Shown: positions 1 to 9,737, counted from the first letter of the stretch. The stretch is DNA of 46,825 nucleotides from an uncultured Acidimicrobiales bacterium (GCA_937925335.1 CALEWY010000083.1:1-46825), one strand, 5' to 3'. The notes: generated by a model from the sequence alone, not told the origin. Numbers and translations: made by a program.

Positions 1-33
1 TCGCGCGTCACTAGGAAGCATTGGTCGTGGCGT

Positions 34-39
34 TAGCGT
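34..39 (+). promoter_or_regulatory. -10 hexamer, leaderless start of the AddB-like gene
   Basis: TAGCGT lies six bases before the GTG at 46, so a transcript would begin at or next to the start codon. The TAG inside this hexamer is also an in-frame stop, so 46 is the only possible start. No clear -35 box is seen, and the hexamer sits close to the window edge. Confidence 0.5.
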
Positions 40-45
40 GGCGCC

Positions 46-3000
46 GTGATCACCGATGTGGAGCAGGTGGGTTACGGACGCGCAGCATCGGCCGCGCTCC
101 GGGCGGCGATCGATCGGGCGAAGGCCGAGCGTGCGCTGAACCCCGTCACCGTCATCGTTCCGTCGAACTTTGCCGGTCTCGCCGCCCGTCGCTTGCTCGG
201 CGCAGGCGGCCGTTCAGCGACTGATGCGGAGACCATCGGTGCTGGCGGTCTCGTCAACGTCGGGTTCATGACGCCATTCCGGCTCGCCGAACTCCTTGGC
301 GGGGGAGAGGTTGGCGATCGCCTTCCGCTGACGAACCCCGTGCTGGGAGCCGCCGTCCGAGCCGCTTTGGCGGAGGTCGAAGGTCCATTCCAGCGGGTGG
401 CCGACCACGCCGCCACCGAGGCGGCGGTCGCTGCCGTCTACGCCGAGCTCAGCAACGTGAGCGGCATCGCCCTCGAGCGGCTCAATGCCAATGGATCGCA
501 GACCACGAAGGCAACCGTCGAGCTGTATCGCTCGATCCGTACTCGTCTTGGAACCTTCCACGATGAGGCCGACATCGCCAGAGGTGGAGCGACCGCTGCT
601 GCTCGCCCTGGAGCACTCGAACGATTTGGCCACGTGATCTGGTATTTGCCGTCGCCGATGTCGGCGCCGATGTCGACGTTCGTCTCCACCGTGCTCGCCG
701 GAGCGCCGTCGACCGTGATCGTCGGACTGACGGGTGATGCCGAGGCCGATCGCGGTGTTGTCGACGTTTCCCGAAGCACGGGCGTGCCGATCGATCTGGC
801 CCGAGGTGGTGCGAGCCGCGGCGGGGCGTCGAACCCGCGAGCGCCAATCGAGGCGCCGGTTGCTTCAACGATCGTGTCGGTGACCGATGCCGACGAAGAA
901 GTGCGCGAGGTCGTTCGGCGAATCGTTGCGCTCGGCGAAGACGGCGTCGACTTCGATCGAATTGGAATCTTCCATCCAACGCCGGATCCCTACGTCAGAA
1001 TTCTTGAACAGCAGTTGAGTGCGGCCGGAATCCCGGCGAACGGTCCATCGCCGCGTCGCCTCGCTGATTCGGTCAGCGGACGAACCCTGCTTCGAGCTTT
1101 TGATCTCAAGCGAACCCGCTGGCGGCGAGATCATGTGATGGCGCTCGTCGCTGATGCACCGGTGCGATTCAGTGGTGGCGCCGCCCGACCATCGGTGTGG
1201 GAACAGATCTCTCGCTCGGCGGGTGTCGTGCAGGACTTGTCGGATTGGCATCGCAAGTTGGCGCTTCATCGCCACAGCGCTGAGCAGCGCTTGGCGGAGA
1301 TCGACCCGTCGCAGACGCATCGGACGCTCGCCTTTGAGAACGCGATCGACGACATCGACGCCCTTCGCAGCTTCGTGGACGAGCTTGCCGAACTGATCGA
1401 CACCGTGGACAGAGCCAAAGGGTGGGAAGCAACGGCAGACGCCACGATGGCGATGCTTCACGCCCTCCTCGGACCTGGCCACTTCCACAACCAGTGGCCC
1501 GAGGACGAACAGCAGGCGTTCGAACGCGTCGAAGAAGCGATCATCCGGCTGCGAGCGCTCGAGTCGTTTGAAGATGACCCGAGCCAAGAAGTAGTGCTCC
1601 GTGCGCTCTCCTCTGAGCTCGACGTAGCCCGTGGTCGCCATGGACGATTCGGCGACGGCGTGGTCTACGGCCCGCTCGCGTCGGCAGTCGGACACGATTT
1701 CGATGCCATCTTCATTCTCGGTTGTGCTGAAGGTGTGCTGCCTTCGTTGCAGCGTGATGATCCGCTGATCCCCGACGCCTCTCGTGTCGCCAGCGGTGGC
1801 GAGATGGTCGACCGGATGTCGCGCCAACGTGAACAACATCGCGCCTACCTTGCAGCGCTTTCGTCTGCTCCGGCCCATGGTCGGACTCTGTCGTTCCCCA
1901 GGGGGGACCTCCGAAGCAGTCGGGCGGCGTTGGCCTCACGCTGGATGCTCCAGAGCGCGTCAGCATTGGCCGGCAAGCGAGTGTTCGCCACCGACTTTGC
2001 GGGTCTCGGCGCGCCGGTTGTCGACGTCGTCGCATCTCATGTGGAAGGGCTCGACCGAGCGATCATCCCGGCAAACCTCATCGAGCGCGATCTCGCCGCG
2101 GCTCGGCGATTCGTGGCCGAAGGCGGCGATCTGATCGATCACCCCGTTGGCGAACTGGTGGCCACCGGCCTGCAAGCGCAGCGATTGCGTCGATCGAGCT
2201 CGTTCACCGAATGGGATGGCAACCTCACGTCGCTGATGCAGGACGGAGCTGCCTCGAGCACGGCGAGCGTGTTGTCGCCAACCCGGCTCGAAACGTGGGC
2301 CGCCTGTGGGTTCCGCTACTTCCTTGGCTACGTCTTGGAGCTGTCTGACCGAGACGATCCGGAACGGGCAATCGAGATCAGCGCGCTCGACAAGGGTTCG
2401 GGTGTTCACCAAATCCTGGAAGATTTCATCGCCGAGGTGATCGCTGCCGGCGCTCCCGATCCCGGCGTTGCATGGAGCGTCGACGATCGGAACCGACTGC
2501 ATGAGATCGCCGATGGCGTCTTTGCCGATTACGAACGGCGAGGACGAACCGGGCGGCCCGTGCTGTGGAGCCAAACCCGCCGTGAGCTCGGCGACATGCT
2601 GGATGATTTCTTGCTCATCGACAACGCCGTTCGTGCCGGCACCCGCGGTCGCCCGGCACATGTCGAGTTGGCGTTCGGGCTTCGCGATGCGCCGCCTGTT
2701 GAGCTATCGATTCCGGACGGCAGGACACTGCGATTCCGAGGCATGGTCGATCGCCTCGACCAGGGCGACGACGGCACCGTCCACGTGTATGACTACAAGA
2801 CGGGCCGAGGTCGAAAGTACGACCAGTCCAAACTCGATGCCGATCCGTTCCTTGGCGGCACAACGTTGCAACTCGGGCTCTACGCCGAGGCCGCTCGCCA
2901 GTGGGCGAACGATCCGGCGGTGGCCGCGACCTCGCACTATTGGTTGGTCGAGAACAACGACTCGCCTCGTCGTGGCTATGCATGGACCGACGATCGCCGA

Positions 3001-3285
3001 GAACGATTCGTCGACCTTCTCGACGCGCTCGTGACCGGCATTGATGACGGTGTGTTCGGTGCCCAGCCCGGGGAGTGGAATGACTTCCGTGGCACCCACG
3101 ACAATTGCACCTACTGCGATTTCGATTCGTTGTGCCCTGTCGCCCGCGGCGACCAGGCACAAGAGAAGGAGGGGGCGGTCGAGCTGCAGATTCGCCAGCG
3201 CCTCGAACCGCCCGAGCCTGACGAGGACGAGCCCGAATTCGACCAGCCGACATCCGAAGAACCCGGCGCAGGTGAGCCCGGATGA
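46..3285 (+). CDS. AddB-like PD-(D/E)XK nuclease/inactivated helicase subunit
   Basis: This 1079-residue protein is the probable nuclease subunit of an AddAB/AdnAB-type enzyme that resects double-strand breaks for recombination. The C-terminal third has the RecB-family nuclease motif YDYKTG (near residue 925). A cysteine in WAACGFRY and the later CTYCDFDSLC cluster fit the four-cysteine Fe-S staple of AddB nucleases. The N-terminal half has a UvrD-like layout, but VIVPSNFAGLAARRLL stands where a Walker A loop would be, so ATP binding looks lost. The gene starts at GTG 46 and its end overlaps the AddA-like gene by four bases (ATGA), which implies translational coupling. The acidic proline-rich C-terminus is probably flexible. 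Orthology to AddB or AdnA is not settled. Confidence 0.85.
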   Translation: MITDVEQVGYGRAASAALRAAIDRAKAERALNPVTVIVPSNFAGLAARRLLGAGGRSATDAETIGAGGLVNVGFMTPFRLAELLGGGEVGDRLPLTNPVLGAAVRAALAEVEGPFQRVADHAATEAAVAAVYAELSNVSGIALERLNANGSQTTKATVELYRSIRTRLGTFHDEADIARGGATAAARPGALERFGHVIWYLPSPMSAPMSTFVSTVLAGAPSTVIVGLTGDAEADRGVVDVSRSTGVPIDLARGGASRGGASNPRAPIEAPVASTIVSVTDADEEVREVVRRIVALGEDGVDFDRIGIFHPTPDPYVRILEQQLSAAGIPANGPSPRRLADSVSGRTLLRAFDLKRTRWRRDHVMALVADAPVRFSGGAARPSVWEQISRSAGVVQDLSDWHRKLALHRHSAEQRLAEIDPSQTHRTLAFENAIDDIDALRSFVDELAELIDTVDRAKGWEATADATMAMLHALLGPGHFHNQWPEDEQQAFERVEEAIIRLRALESFEDDPSQEVVLRALSSELDVARGRHGRFGDGVVYGPLASAVGHDFDAIFILGCAEGVLPSLQRDDPLIPDASRVASGGEMVDRMSRQREQHRAYLAALSSAPAHGRTLSFPRGDLRSSRAALASRWMLQSASALAGKRVFATDFAGLGAPVVDVVASHVEGLDRAIIPANLIERDLAAARRFVAEGGDLIDHPVGELVATGLQAQRLRRSSSFTEWDGNLTSLMQDGAASSTASVLSPTRLETWAACGFRYFLGYVLELSDRDDPERAIEISALDKGSGVHQILEDFIAEVIAAGAPDPGVAWSVDDRNRLHEIADGVFADYERRGRTGRPVLWSQTRRELGDMLDDFLLIDNAVRAGTRGRPAHVELAFGLRDAPPVELSIPDGRTLRFRGMVDRLDQGDDGTVHVYDYKTGRGRKYDQSKLDADPFLGGTTLQLGLYAEAARQWANDPAVAATSHYWLVENNDSPRRGYAWTDDRRERFVDLLDALVTGIDDGVFGAQPGEWNDFRGTHDNCTYCDFDSLCPVARGDQAQEKEGAVELQIRQRLEPPEPDEDEPEFDQPTSEEPGAGEPG

Positions 3286-6200
3286 CCGAGACACTGGATA
3301 ACGACGGCTCGATTCCACAGACCGAGCCTGCTCCTGGGCAACCGCGTCAGCCCGGTGACCAACACGTTCGCGATCTCGTATCCCGAGACGGGCTCGGTCA
3401 AACGCTGTTCGTCGAGGCAGGAGCCGGCACCGGCAAGACCACGCAGCTTGTCGACCGCATCGTCAACCTCGTTCTCCGCGAGCGGGTGTCGCTCTCCCAG
3501 ATCGCAGCGATCACCTTCACCGAAGCTGCGGCTGCGGAGCTCAAGAGTCGAATCAGAGTCCGCTTTGAAACCGTGGCCCATGAGGCGAAGGGTGAAGAGG
3601 ATCGTCGGCGGTGTGAACGGGCATTGGAAGAGGCCGACCTCGCGGCGATCTCAACGCTGCACGGTTTCGCAGCCCGATTGCTGACCGAGTTCTCCCTGGC
3701 TGCCGAGTTGCCGCCGCGTGTGCGGGTGCTCGACGAAGTGGCGTCGCAGCTGGCTGCTGAAGATCGCTGGGAACGCTTCATCGACTCGATCTACGACGAT
3801 GGAAACAACGAAGCGCTGCTGATTCGGTCCGCTGCTCTGGGTGTCGCTCTCGAACCTCGTTATGCCAACGAACCATCGATGAAGGACGTCGCCCACGTCT
3901 TCGGGCAAAACTGGGATCGCCTCGATGCGATCGTCAAACGACCAATCGAGCCAGTCGGTGTTCCGTATTTCGTGGAGTTCGATCGGGCGGTCGATGAGCT
4001 GGCCGAAGTGGTCACAACGTGTACGGCCCCGGATGACAAGCTCCTTCTCGGCATCGTCAACGAGCAACTTCCGCTCGTCACGCTCTTGCGGGATATCACC
4101 GACCCCGAACGCAAGCTGCGGCTCATCGTCAGTTCGCAGCTGAAGGCTCAGCGGTTCGGGCAGGCGAGGAATTGGGACGACGTCAAACACGCCAGGGGTG
4201 TTTCCGCTGCGGTCGTCTCAGCAGCGAACGACGTGATCCAGGCCGGTATCGACGAGGTGCTTGCCTCGCTCGGATCGATGGTGGCCCGGTTTGTGCTGAA
4301 GGCGGCGCAGACCCGCCGAGAAGAAGGCGGCCTCGAGTTTCACGACCTCCTCGTGCTCGCTCGAACCATGCTGCGCCACAACGAGGAGGCGCGGGCCACC
4401 CTTCACGATCGATACCGCTATCTCTTTCTCGACGAGTTCCAAGACACCGACCCGATCCAGATCGAGCTGGCGACGCTCGTGGCCGCATCCATCGCCAATC
4501 TCGATGAAGCGGGAGAGTGGGACGAGCTTGAGATCGACGACGGTCGCCTGTTCTTCGTGGGTGATCCAAAACAGTCGATCTACCGATTCCGCCGAGCCGA
4601 CATCGGCTTGTTCTTGGCCGCCCGCGATCGATTCGGGCACGACGGGCGTCATCTCAATCTGACGACGAACTTCCGAACCGTGAACCCGGTCATCGAGTTC
4701 GTCAACAGCTTCTTCACCACGGCGATGGCCGAGGAGATGCCAGGCAAGCAGCCGAAGTATGAACCGCTCGAAGCGTGGCGTTCAGCCGACTCCGGCGCTG
4801 ATCACAGACCGGTCTTGGTCGGCGGGCCTCACCCCGATCCGAAGGTGAAGGCTGACGTGCTTCGCGAGCTCGAGGCGACCGACGTGGCAGCGACGATCGC
4901 CTCGATGGTGGCTGACCCCGACGCTTGGCCCGTGCTGGACGAGCACACCGGCGAATGGCGAGCACCCACGCTGAGCGACGTCACCATCCTGATTCCGACC
5001 AGAACGTCGTTGCCGTTCCTGAGTGATGCGCTGCGCGATCTCAACATCGCCTTCCGACTGGCCACCGGCACGCTCGTCTACGCCACCCAAGAGGTCGTCG
5101 ACACGCTTGCCGCACTGCGAGCGATCGATGATCCGACCGATGAGATCGCTCTCGTCGCTGCGCTGCGCTCGCCGCTCTTTGCCTGCTCCGATGTGGACCT
5201 CGCAACGTTCCGCCAAGCTGGCGGCCGTTGGGACGTTCGTCGAGATGCGCCGGAATCGGTCGCCGCTGACCATCCGGTGCGCGAGGCGCTCGCCTACCTG
5301 CGAGTGCAGTGGGAGCAGCGCTGGTGGACGTCACCGTCGACTCTGATCGATCGGCTTCTGCGCGATCGCAACGCGGCGATTCTGGCGTTTGCTGACGATC
5401 GCCCGGGTGATGTGTGGCGTCGCCTTCGTTTTCTCGTCGACCAGGCCCGAGCGTTTGAAGAGAGTGGCGGGTCGAGCCTGCGCGGCTTCGTCGAATGGGC
5501 GGCTCTCCAAGGTGCCGATGGCGCTCGTGTTCATGAACCGCTGCTGCCCGAGACCGACGAAGATGCCGTCCGGATCCTCACCATCCACGGTTCGAAGGGG
5601 CTCGAATTCGCCATCACCGTACTGTCCGGCATGACGACCCAGGTTGGCCGTCGGCGAGGCGGCGTCAGCGTTGTGTGGGAAGACGAGGTCCCCGAGGTGA
5701 AGCTCCGCTCCGGTGTGGCGACCGCCCGCTTCGATGCCAGGGCCGACCTCGAAGCTGAGATGGATGAAGACGAGAAACTGCGGCTTCTTTATGTGGCCAC
5801 GACTCGAGCCCGTGATCACCTCGTCATCGCCGCCCATCACTCGCTCGGCGTCAAGAAGACCCCGGTCACGTATGCGTCGATGGTGCACCGTCACTTCTTC
5901 CCGCCGGAAGAGAACGAAGCGCCAACCGTTGATGGTGTCGTTGATGATGTCGTCGGTGGTGTCGTTGATGAGGGCGACGCTGGAGCAGAGGCCGACTCAT
6001 CACCTGACACCTCGCCGCCTGCCACCTCGCCGGCTGAACTCGTTCGCCCGTTTGAGGTTCCCGATGCAGAGCCCGTTCCACCATCTGGACCTGGCCCCGG
6101 AACGCTTGCCTTTCCGGAGCGGGCGAGCGATCGAGACGAGTGGATTCGTCAACGTGATGCACTGCTCGACTCGGCTCGCCAGCCTCGCGTGGTGTCGGCA

Positions 6201-6830
6201 ACGTCCGTCGCTCGGATGGCAGCACCCGACGCCCCGATCGAGGACGCCGAACAAGACGACGATGTGGCTGATCAGAACGACGATGCGATCGTTCCCCAGC
6301 GTCGTCGGGGCCGCACCGGCTCGGCGATCGGCACCGCGGTGCACGCAACGCTGGAGTTGATCGATCTGGCTGAACCACCGGCCTCGCTCGACTCGGTGTT
6401 GGTCCGTCAATGTGAGATCGAGGGCATCCCCGACTCGGTGAACATCGTCGCCGCGCTCGTCCGGTCAGCGCTCGCCTCGGAGTCCGTCAGCCTCGCAGCC
6501 GCCCACCCGCACCATTGCGAGCTCTTCGTGAGTGCACCCGTTGGGTCACGAGTGATCGAGGGCTATGTCGATCTCTTGATCGAGGGTCCGGATGGGTTGA
6601 TCGTTGTCGACTACAAGACCGATTCGGCCAACTCGCCAGCAGAGATCGACGCCAAGCTTGCGAGCTACGAGCTGCAGGGTGCGTCCTACGCCGTCGCACT
6701 CGAAGCGGCGACCGGTGAACGAGTCGCCGACGTGCGGTTCGTGTTCTGCAAGGCGAGCGGAGCGATCGAACGATCCGTCACCGATCTACCGGCAGCGATG
6801 GAGAGAGTTCGGGTCCAACTCGAAGCCTGA
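3282..6830 (+). CDS. AddA-like UvrD-family helicase with C-terminal RecB-like nuclease
   Basis: This 1182-residue SF1 helicase-nuclease is the expected motor subunit paired with the upstream protein. Visible motifs are Walker A in EAGAGTGKTTQ (about residues 45-55), Walker B in LFLDEFQDTDP, the Q-K-S motif in VGDPKQSIYRFRRADIG, motif V in LTIHGSKGLEF and motif VI in LLYVATTRARDHL. A nuclease domain follows with GTAVHATLE and the catalytic VVDYKTD near residue 1110. An Asp/Glu/Pro-rich insert of roughly 80 residues separates the two parts. Both subunits keep nuclease motifs, as in AddAB. The ATG overlaps the stop of the AddB-like gene, so the pair is one operon. Confidence 0.88.
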   Translation: MTETLDNDGSIPQTEPAPGQPRQPGDQHVRDLVSRDGLGQTLFVEAGAGTGKTTQLVDRIVNLVLRERVSLSQIAAITFTEAAAAELKSRIRVRFETVAHEAKGEEDRRRCERALEEADLAAISTLHGFAARLLTEFSLAAELPPRVRVLDEVASQLAAEDRWERFIDSIYDDGNNEALLIRSAALGVALEPRYANEPSMKDVAHVFGQNWDRLDAIVKRPIEPVGVPYFVEFDRAVDELAEVVTTCTAPDDKLLLGIVNEQLPLVTLLRDITDPERKLRLIVSSQLKAQRFGQARNWDDVKHARGVSAAVVSAANDVIQAGIDEVLASLGSMVARFVLKAAQTRREEGGLEFHDLLVLARTMLRHNEEARATLHDRYRYLFLDEFQDTDPIQIELATLVAASIANLDEAGEWDELEIDDGRLFFVGDPKQSIYRFRRADIGLFLAARDRFGHDGRHLNLTTNFRTVNPVIEFVNSFFTTAMAEEMPGKQPKYEPLEAWRSADSGADHRPVLVGGPHPDPKVKADVLRELEATDVAATIASMVADPDAWPVLDEHTGEWRAPTLSDVTILIPTRTSLPFLSDALRDLNIAFRLATGTLVYATQEVVDTLAALRAIDDPTDEIALVAALRSPLFACSDVDLATFRQAGGRWDVRRDAPESVAADHPVREALAYLRVQWEQRWWTSPSTLIDRLLRDRNAAILAFADDRPGDVWRRLRFLVDQARAFEESGGSSLRGFVEWAALQGADGARVHEPLLPETDEDAVRILTIHGSKGLEFAITVLSGMTTQVGRRRGGVSVVWEDEVPEVKLRSGVATARFDARADLEAEMDEDEKLRLLYVATTRARDHLVIAAHHSLGVKKTPVTYASMVHRHFFPPEENEAPTVDGVVDDVVGGVVDEGDAGAEADSSPDTSPPATSPAELVRPFEVPDAEPVPPSGPGPGTLAFPERASDRDEWIRQRDALLDSARQPRVVSATSVARMAAPDAPIEDAEQDDDVADQNDDAIVPQRRRGRTGSAIGTAVHATLELIDLAEPPASLDSVLVRQCEIEGIPDSVNIVAALVRSALASESVSLAAAHPHHCELFVSAPVGSRVIEGYVDLLIEGPDGLIVVDYKTDSANSPAEIDAKLASYELQGASYAVALEAATGERVADVRFVFCKASGAIERSVTDLPAAMERVRVQLEA

Positions 6831-6878
6831 CACTGTGTTCGGCAGTGGCTGGTTCCAGGAGTAGCTGCGTTGTGCTCA

Positions 6879-6896
6879 AAGAAGTTTGAACTTCTT
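6879..6896. promoter_or_regulatory. Perfect 8-bp dyad before the ECF sigma gene
   Basis: AAGAAGTT and AACTTCTT flank a two-base spacer (TG). The dyad lies between the addA stop (6830) and the sigma-factor start (6932/6941). The run TGAACTT inside its right half followed 16 bases after AAC by GTC resembles an ECF-type promoter, so the site could be an operator overlapping an autoregulated promoter. A weak terminator for addA is the other reading, but no T-tract follows. Confidence 0.4.
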
Positions 6897-6931
6897 GTAC
6901 AAGATGTGTCGGTTGGGTCGTTGAAGAGAGT

Positions 6932-7456
6932 GTGGACGCAATGGCAAGAGGGCGACGAGAACGAGCGTTGAGCTCGCTTCCCGCGTCGCCCGATGCTCGG
7001 TTGGCGGGCTCACACACGTTCTCGTTCGAAGAGTTCTACGCCGCAGAACATGCTGGGCAAGTGCACCGAGCCGCCCTTTTGCTCAACTCCGAAGCGGATG
7101 CCCACGAAGTGGTGCATGACTGCTTCGTCAGGCTCTACCAACGGTGGGAAACGCTCGATCGCCCCGGCCCGTACCTCAACCAGGCTGTCCTCAATGCCTG
7201 TCGTGATCGAGGTCGGTCGAGGGCCTCGTTCAAACGTGCGTTGCCCAAGCTTGTCGATCGCGATCAGTCTGCTCCGCGCGATCACATGGCGGATGCGCTC
7301 GCAGCCCTCCCGTTCAATCATCGAGCGGCCATCGTCTTGCGTTTCTACGGAAGCCTCACGACCGAAGAGATCGCACAAGAACTGGGCTGCTCGACGGGTT
7401 CGGTCGGGCCGTGGATCACACGCGGTCTCGCGTCGATGAAGAGGGCACTCGCATGA
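6932..7456 (+). CDS. ECF-type RNA polymerase sigma factor
   Basis: A 174-residue group 4 sigma factor. Region 2 is seen in FEEFYAAEHAGQVHRAALLL through EVVHDCFVRLYQRW, and region 4 in LAALPFNHRAAIVLRFY followed by the helix-turn-helix LTTEEIAQELGCSTGSV. Region 4 should recognise a -35 element. Start choice is between GTG 6932 and ATG 6941, three codons later; neither has a well-spaced Shine-Dalgarno. The next gene starts 13 bases after the stop and encodes a one-TM protein with a cytosolic N-terminus, as expected of an anti-sigma partner. Its regulon cannot be read from sequence, though the export cluster just downstream is an obvious candidate. Confidence 0.87.
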   Translation: MDAMARGRRERALSSLPASPDARLAGSHTFSFEEFYAAEHAGQVHRAALLLNSEADAHEVVHDCFVRLYQRWETLDRPGPYLNQAVLNACRDRGRSRASFKRALPKLVDRDQSAPRDHMADALAALPFNHRAAIVLRFYGSLTTEEIAQELGCSTGSVGPWITRGLASMKRALA

Positions 7457-7469
7457 TCGGAGAACAGCC

Positions 7470-8780
7470 ATGACTGACATGTCAGAAGAGCTCGAGACGT
7501 ACTTCGGCGAGAAGGTCGCAACGATGGTCATCCGCCCCGATCTCGATGCGGTAATCGCAGATGCCGAGACCACGGCGGCTGATCAAGATGGCAGCACTCG
7601 TTCACCCTTCCGCGGTCGGGTACTCGCCATGGCAGCTGCTGCCGCGCTGATCGTCGGTGGAGTCGCGACGTTCCGGGCCGGTGATTCTCAGCAGATAGAC
7701 ACGGTCGGTTCGGCGAGTGTTGAGTACCCCGGGCGGATCATCGCTCGGTGTTTACACAATATTGAAGTGCCCGTTGGTGACGAGATCGCGATGCAAACCG
7801 TGGTCGAGATCTGTGCGGTCACTCCATCCGGAGAGATCCTCGGCCGATTGCCTGGCCGAGCGAGTCCGATCGAACAACATCGATTGGAGATCTCGCCTGA
7901 TGGAAGCCAACTGGTTTATCGCCAACGCCTGACGAATGACGGTGAGCCTCCAGCCCTCGTCGTCGATTTGCCGACTGGTGAAGTCGTGTCGGAGTGGGAC
8001 ATGGCAGCGAACGGATTCGTTGGCGACATCACCTGGTCAGCCGACGGCGACTCGTTGCTCTTTCTGGACGATCAAGACGTGATCGTGCAGCCAATCGATG
8101 GTGGAGAGCCGACCCGGTATCGGATCCGAGATGTGGCCGCCGAACCTCAGTTGGGAACAGCGCTCATGTCCCCGAATTCCCAGTGGATCAGTGTTCAGGA
8201 TGGGAACGATCTGGTGATTGTGAGTACGACGAGTGGCGACGTGCGGCGGCTCCCCGACTTCAACGCTTGGTCGGTCGAATGGTCGTCCCAGAACGTCCTT
8301 GCGTCGGTGCGAGCGGTTGGCGATGAGGATGAGGTCGTGGTGATCGATCCCGAGACTCTCGATGTCGTCTCACTTCTTCAGATCACCGACGGAACATCAA
8401 ACCCTGCCTGGTCGCCCGATGGCGACGCTCTCTTTGTGACCGACATGGAGACGGGCTGGTTTCTCGATCCGGAGGGAGAGTCATCCGATCGTGTGAACCG
8501 TGAGGTGACGCACAATTCGACACTTTTCAACCCAGCGTTCTCGCCGGATGGATCAGCGGTGATCGTCAATATGTCGACGAGCCGCGAAGGTGGCCTCCCG
8601 GAGGCCGAACTCGTTCTCATCGACGCGACGACTGGACTCATCACCGTGCTCGATCACGACCGATCAGCTTCTGGCTCGCTCGGGATCGCACAAGCCGAGT
8701 GGGTCTCAGGCGATTGGAATTGGGATGGGTTCGCCACGACCTGGCCGGCCCAAGACCCGCCCGTCGAGCTCGACGAATAG
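7470..8780 (+). CDS. Single-pass membrane protein with TolB/WD40-like beta-propeller
   Basis: A 436-residue protein with a short cytosolic N-terminus (about 1-48), one transmembrane segment (about 49-68, VLAMAAAAALIVGG) and an extracellular part made of propeller blades with recurring signatures such as ITWSADGDSLLF, PAWSPDGDALFV and PAFSPDGSAVIV. The arrangement directly behind an ECF sigma gene suggests a membrane-bound anti-sigma factor or sensor, but no classical zinc-binding HxxxCxxC anti-sigma motif is present. Translation starts at ATG 7470 behind GGAGA at a six-base spacing. A lipid- or wall-sensing role is speculation. Confidence 0.75.
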   Translation: MTDMSEELETYFGEKVATMVIRPDLDAVIADAETTAADQDGSTRSPFRGRVLAMAAAAALIVGGVATFRAGDSQQIDTVGSASVEYPGRIIARCLHNIEVPVGDEIAMQTVVEICAVTPSGEILGRLPGRASPIEQHRLEISPDGSQLVYRQRLTNDGEPPALVVDLPTGEVVSEWDMAANGFVGDITWSADGDSLLFLDDQDVIVQPIDGGEPTRYRIRDVAAEPQLGTALMSPNSQWISVQDGNDLVIVSTTSGDVRRLPDFNAWSVEWSSQNVLASVRAVGDEDEVVVIDPETLDVVSLLQITDGTSNPAWSPDGDALFVTDMETGWFLDPEGESSDRVNREVTHNSTLFNPAFSPDGSAVIVNMSTSREGGLPEAELVLIDATTGLITVLDHDRSASGSLGIAQAEWVSGDWNWDGFATTWPAQDPPVELDE

Positions 8781-8801
8781 CAAGTCGATCGCCACGCGTC
8801 G

Positions 8802-8826
8802 GCCAGTTCAGCCGGGCTGAGCTGGC
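8802..8826. terminator. Hairpin between convergent genes
   Basis: An 11-bp stem (GCCAGTTCAGC paired with GCTGAGCTGGC, one G-T pair) with a three-base loop lies just after the propeller gene and before the stop of the reverse-strand DUF4214 gene. There is no T-tract. It could end transcription from both sides. Confidence 0.55.
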
Positions 8827-8862
8827 GTTACGCCCTATCGGCTCGCCCTGGTCAGGAGCTGC

Positions 8863-9594
8863 TCACCGCTGTGCGTGAGCTGAGGCGCCGAATTCTTCGC
8901 CGCTCGTGAAGAAGACGACGACCTTCTCGCGTGGCATACCGGCGCCAAGCTCGCCGACCCAGAAGTCGAAGCCTTCTTGGTCGATGTCTCGATCGAGAGC
9001 GGTTCGGTAGACGGTTCGAACGAACGTTGCGTCGTCCATGGCGCCGTAGGTCGCTTCGAACTCCGGCGATGCTGCGAACTCGACGGCGATGTCGTGGACC
9101 GTGCGTCCATTGCGGACCTCGCCGAGCCAGAACTGTGCACCGTCGAGCTCGGGCTCACGATCGAAGATCGCTGAGTAGAGACGCAATACGTGGGCGTCTT
9201 CGTCGGTGAAGTCGGTCGCCCCGCTGAGCGCAGAGACATCCGTTGCCTCAAGGATGGTGAAGGGTTCGATGGCCACTGGCTCGGTGATGACCGGCTCGGT
9301 TGCGGGCTCAGCCGTGGCCGGCTCGGCTGCGGGCTCTTGCGTTGCCGGCGGGTCTGCCTGCTGTTGCGTGCCAGCAACCTCGGTCTCAGCTGCCGGTGCC
9401 GCTGTGATGTCGGTTGACTGCGCACCCGGGCTGTTTTCGGCGATCGCTGCCGCTTCGGCAGCCGCAGTCGATTCATCGCCGGTCTCGGCATTGGATCCAA
9501 CCGGACTGAGCGCTGTTGTCAGCACGCCGATCGTGATCGCCAAGGTTGCCGTGGCGAGATAGCCACGCTCAATATTTCGGAACTTCCGGTTCAC
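8863..9594 (-). CDS. Secreted DUF4214 protein with Ala/Glu/Pro/Thr-rich linker
   Basis: A 243-residue exported protein. Residues 10-38 form a signal peptide or membrane anchor (YLATATLAITIGVLTTAL), residues 40-115 are a low-complexity A/E/P/T linker, and residues 129-237 hold two DUF4214 units of about 55 residues with the signatures LYSAIFDREPELDG and VYRTALDRDIDQEGFDFW. DUF4214 occurs in bacterial extracellular proteins and its biochemical role is not established. GTG 9594 is preferred because GGAAGG lies upstream at a workable spacing; a TTG six codons earlier would put charged residues before the signal. The first DUF4214 unit closely resembles that of the neighbouring sugar-dehydrogenase-like protein, indicating recent common origin. 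Confidence 0.8.
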   Translation of the reverse strand: MNRKFRNIERGYLATATLAITIGVLTTALSPVGSNAETGDESTAAAEAAAIAENSPGAQSTDITAAPAAETEVAGTQQQADPPATQEPAAEPATAEPATEPVITEPVAIEPFTILEATDVSALSGATDFTDEDAHVLRLYSAIFDREPELDGAQFWLGEVRNGRTVHDIAVEFAASPEFEATYGAMDDATFVRTVYRTALDRDIDQEGFDFWVGELGAGMPREKVVVFFTSGEEFGASAHAQR

Positions 9595-9737
9595 ACATTC
9601 GCCTTCCGCCAACGGTCGATGACCGTCCCCTTGCTTCAGATGATCTCGTGCACGTTGGTCGGGCGGGAACCGACGATTCGCCCACGAAGTCCGCCGTTGG
9701 GCCCATCTCGTAAACCGTTCGGCCCACCCGAGGAGCC

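Noticed and set aside
865..1878. Reverse-strand open frame opposite the AddB-like gene
   Set aside because: Sense-strand protein is strongly supported; the antisense product has no recognisable motif.
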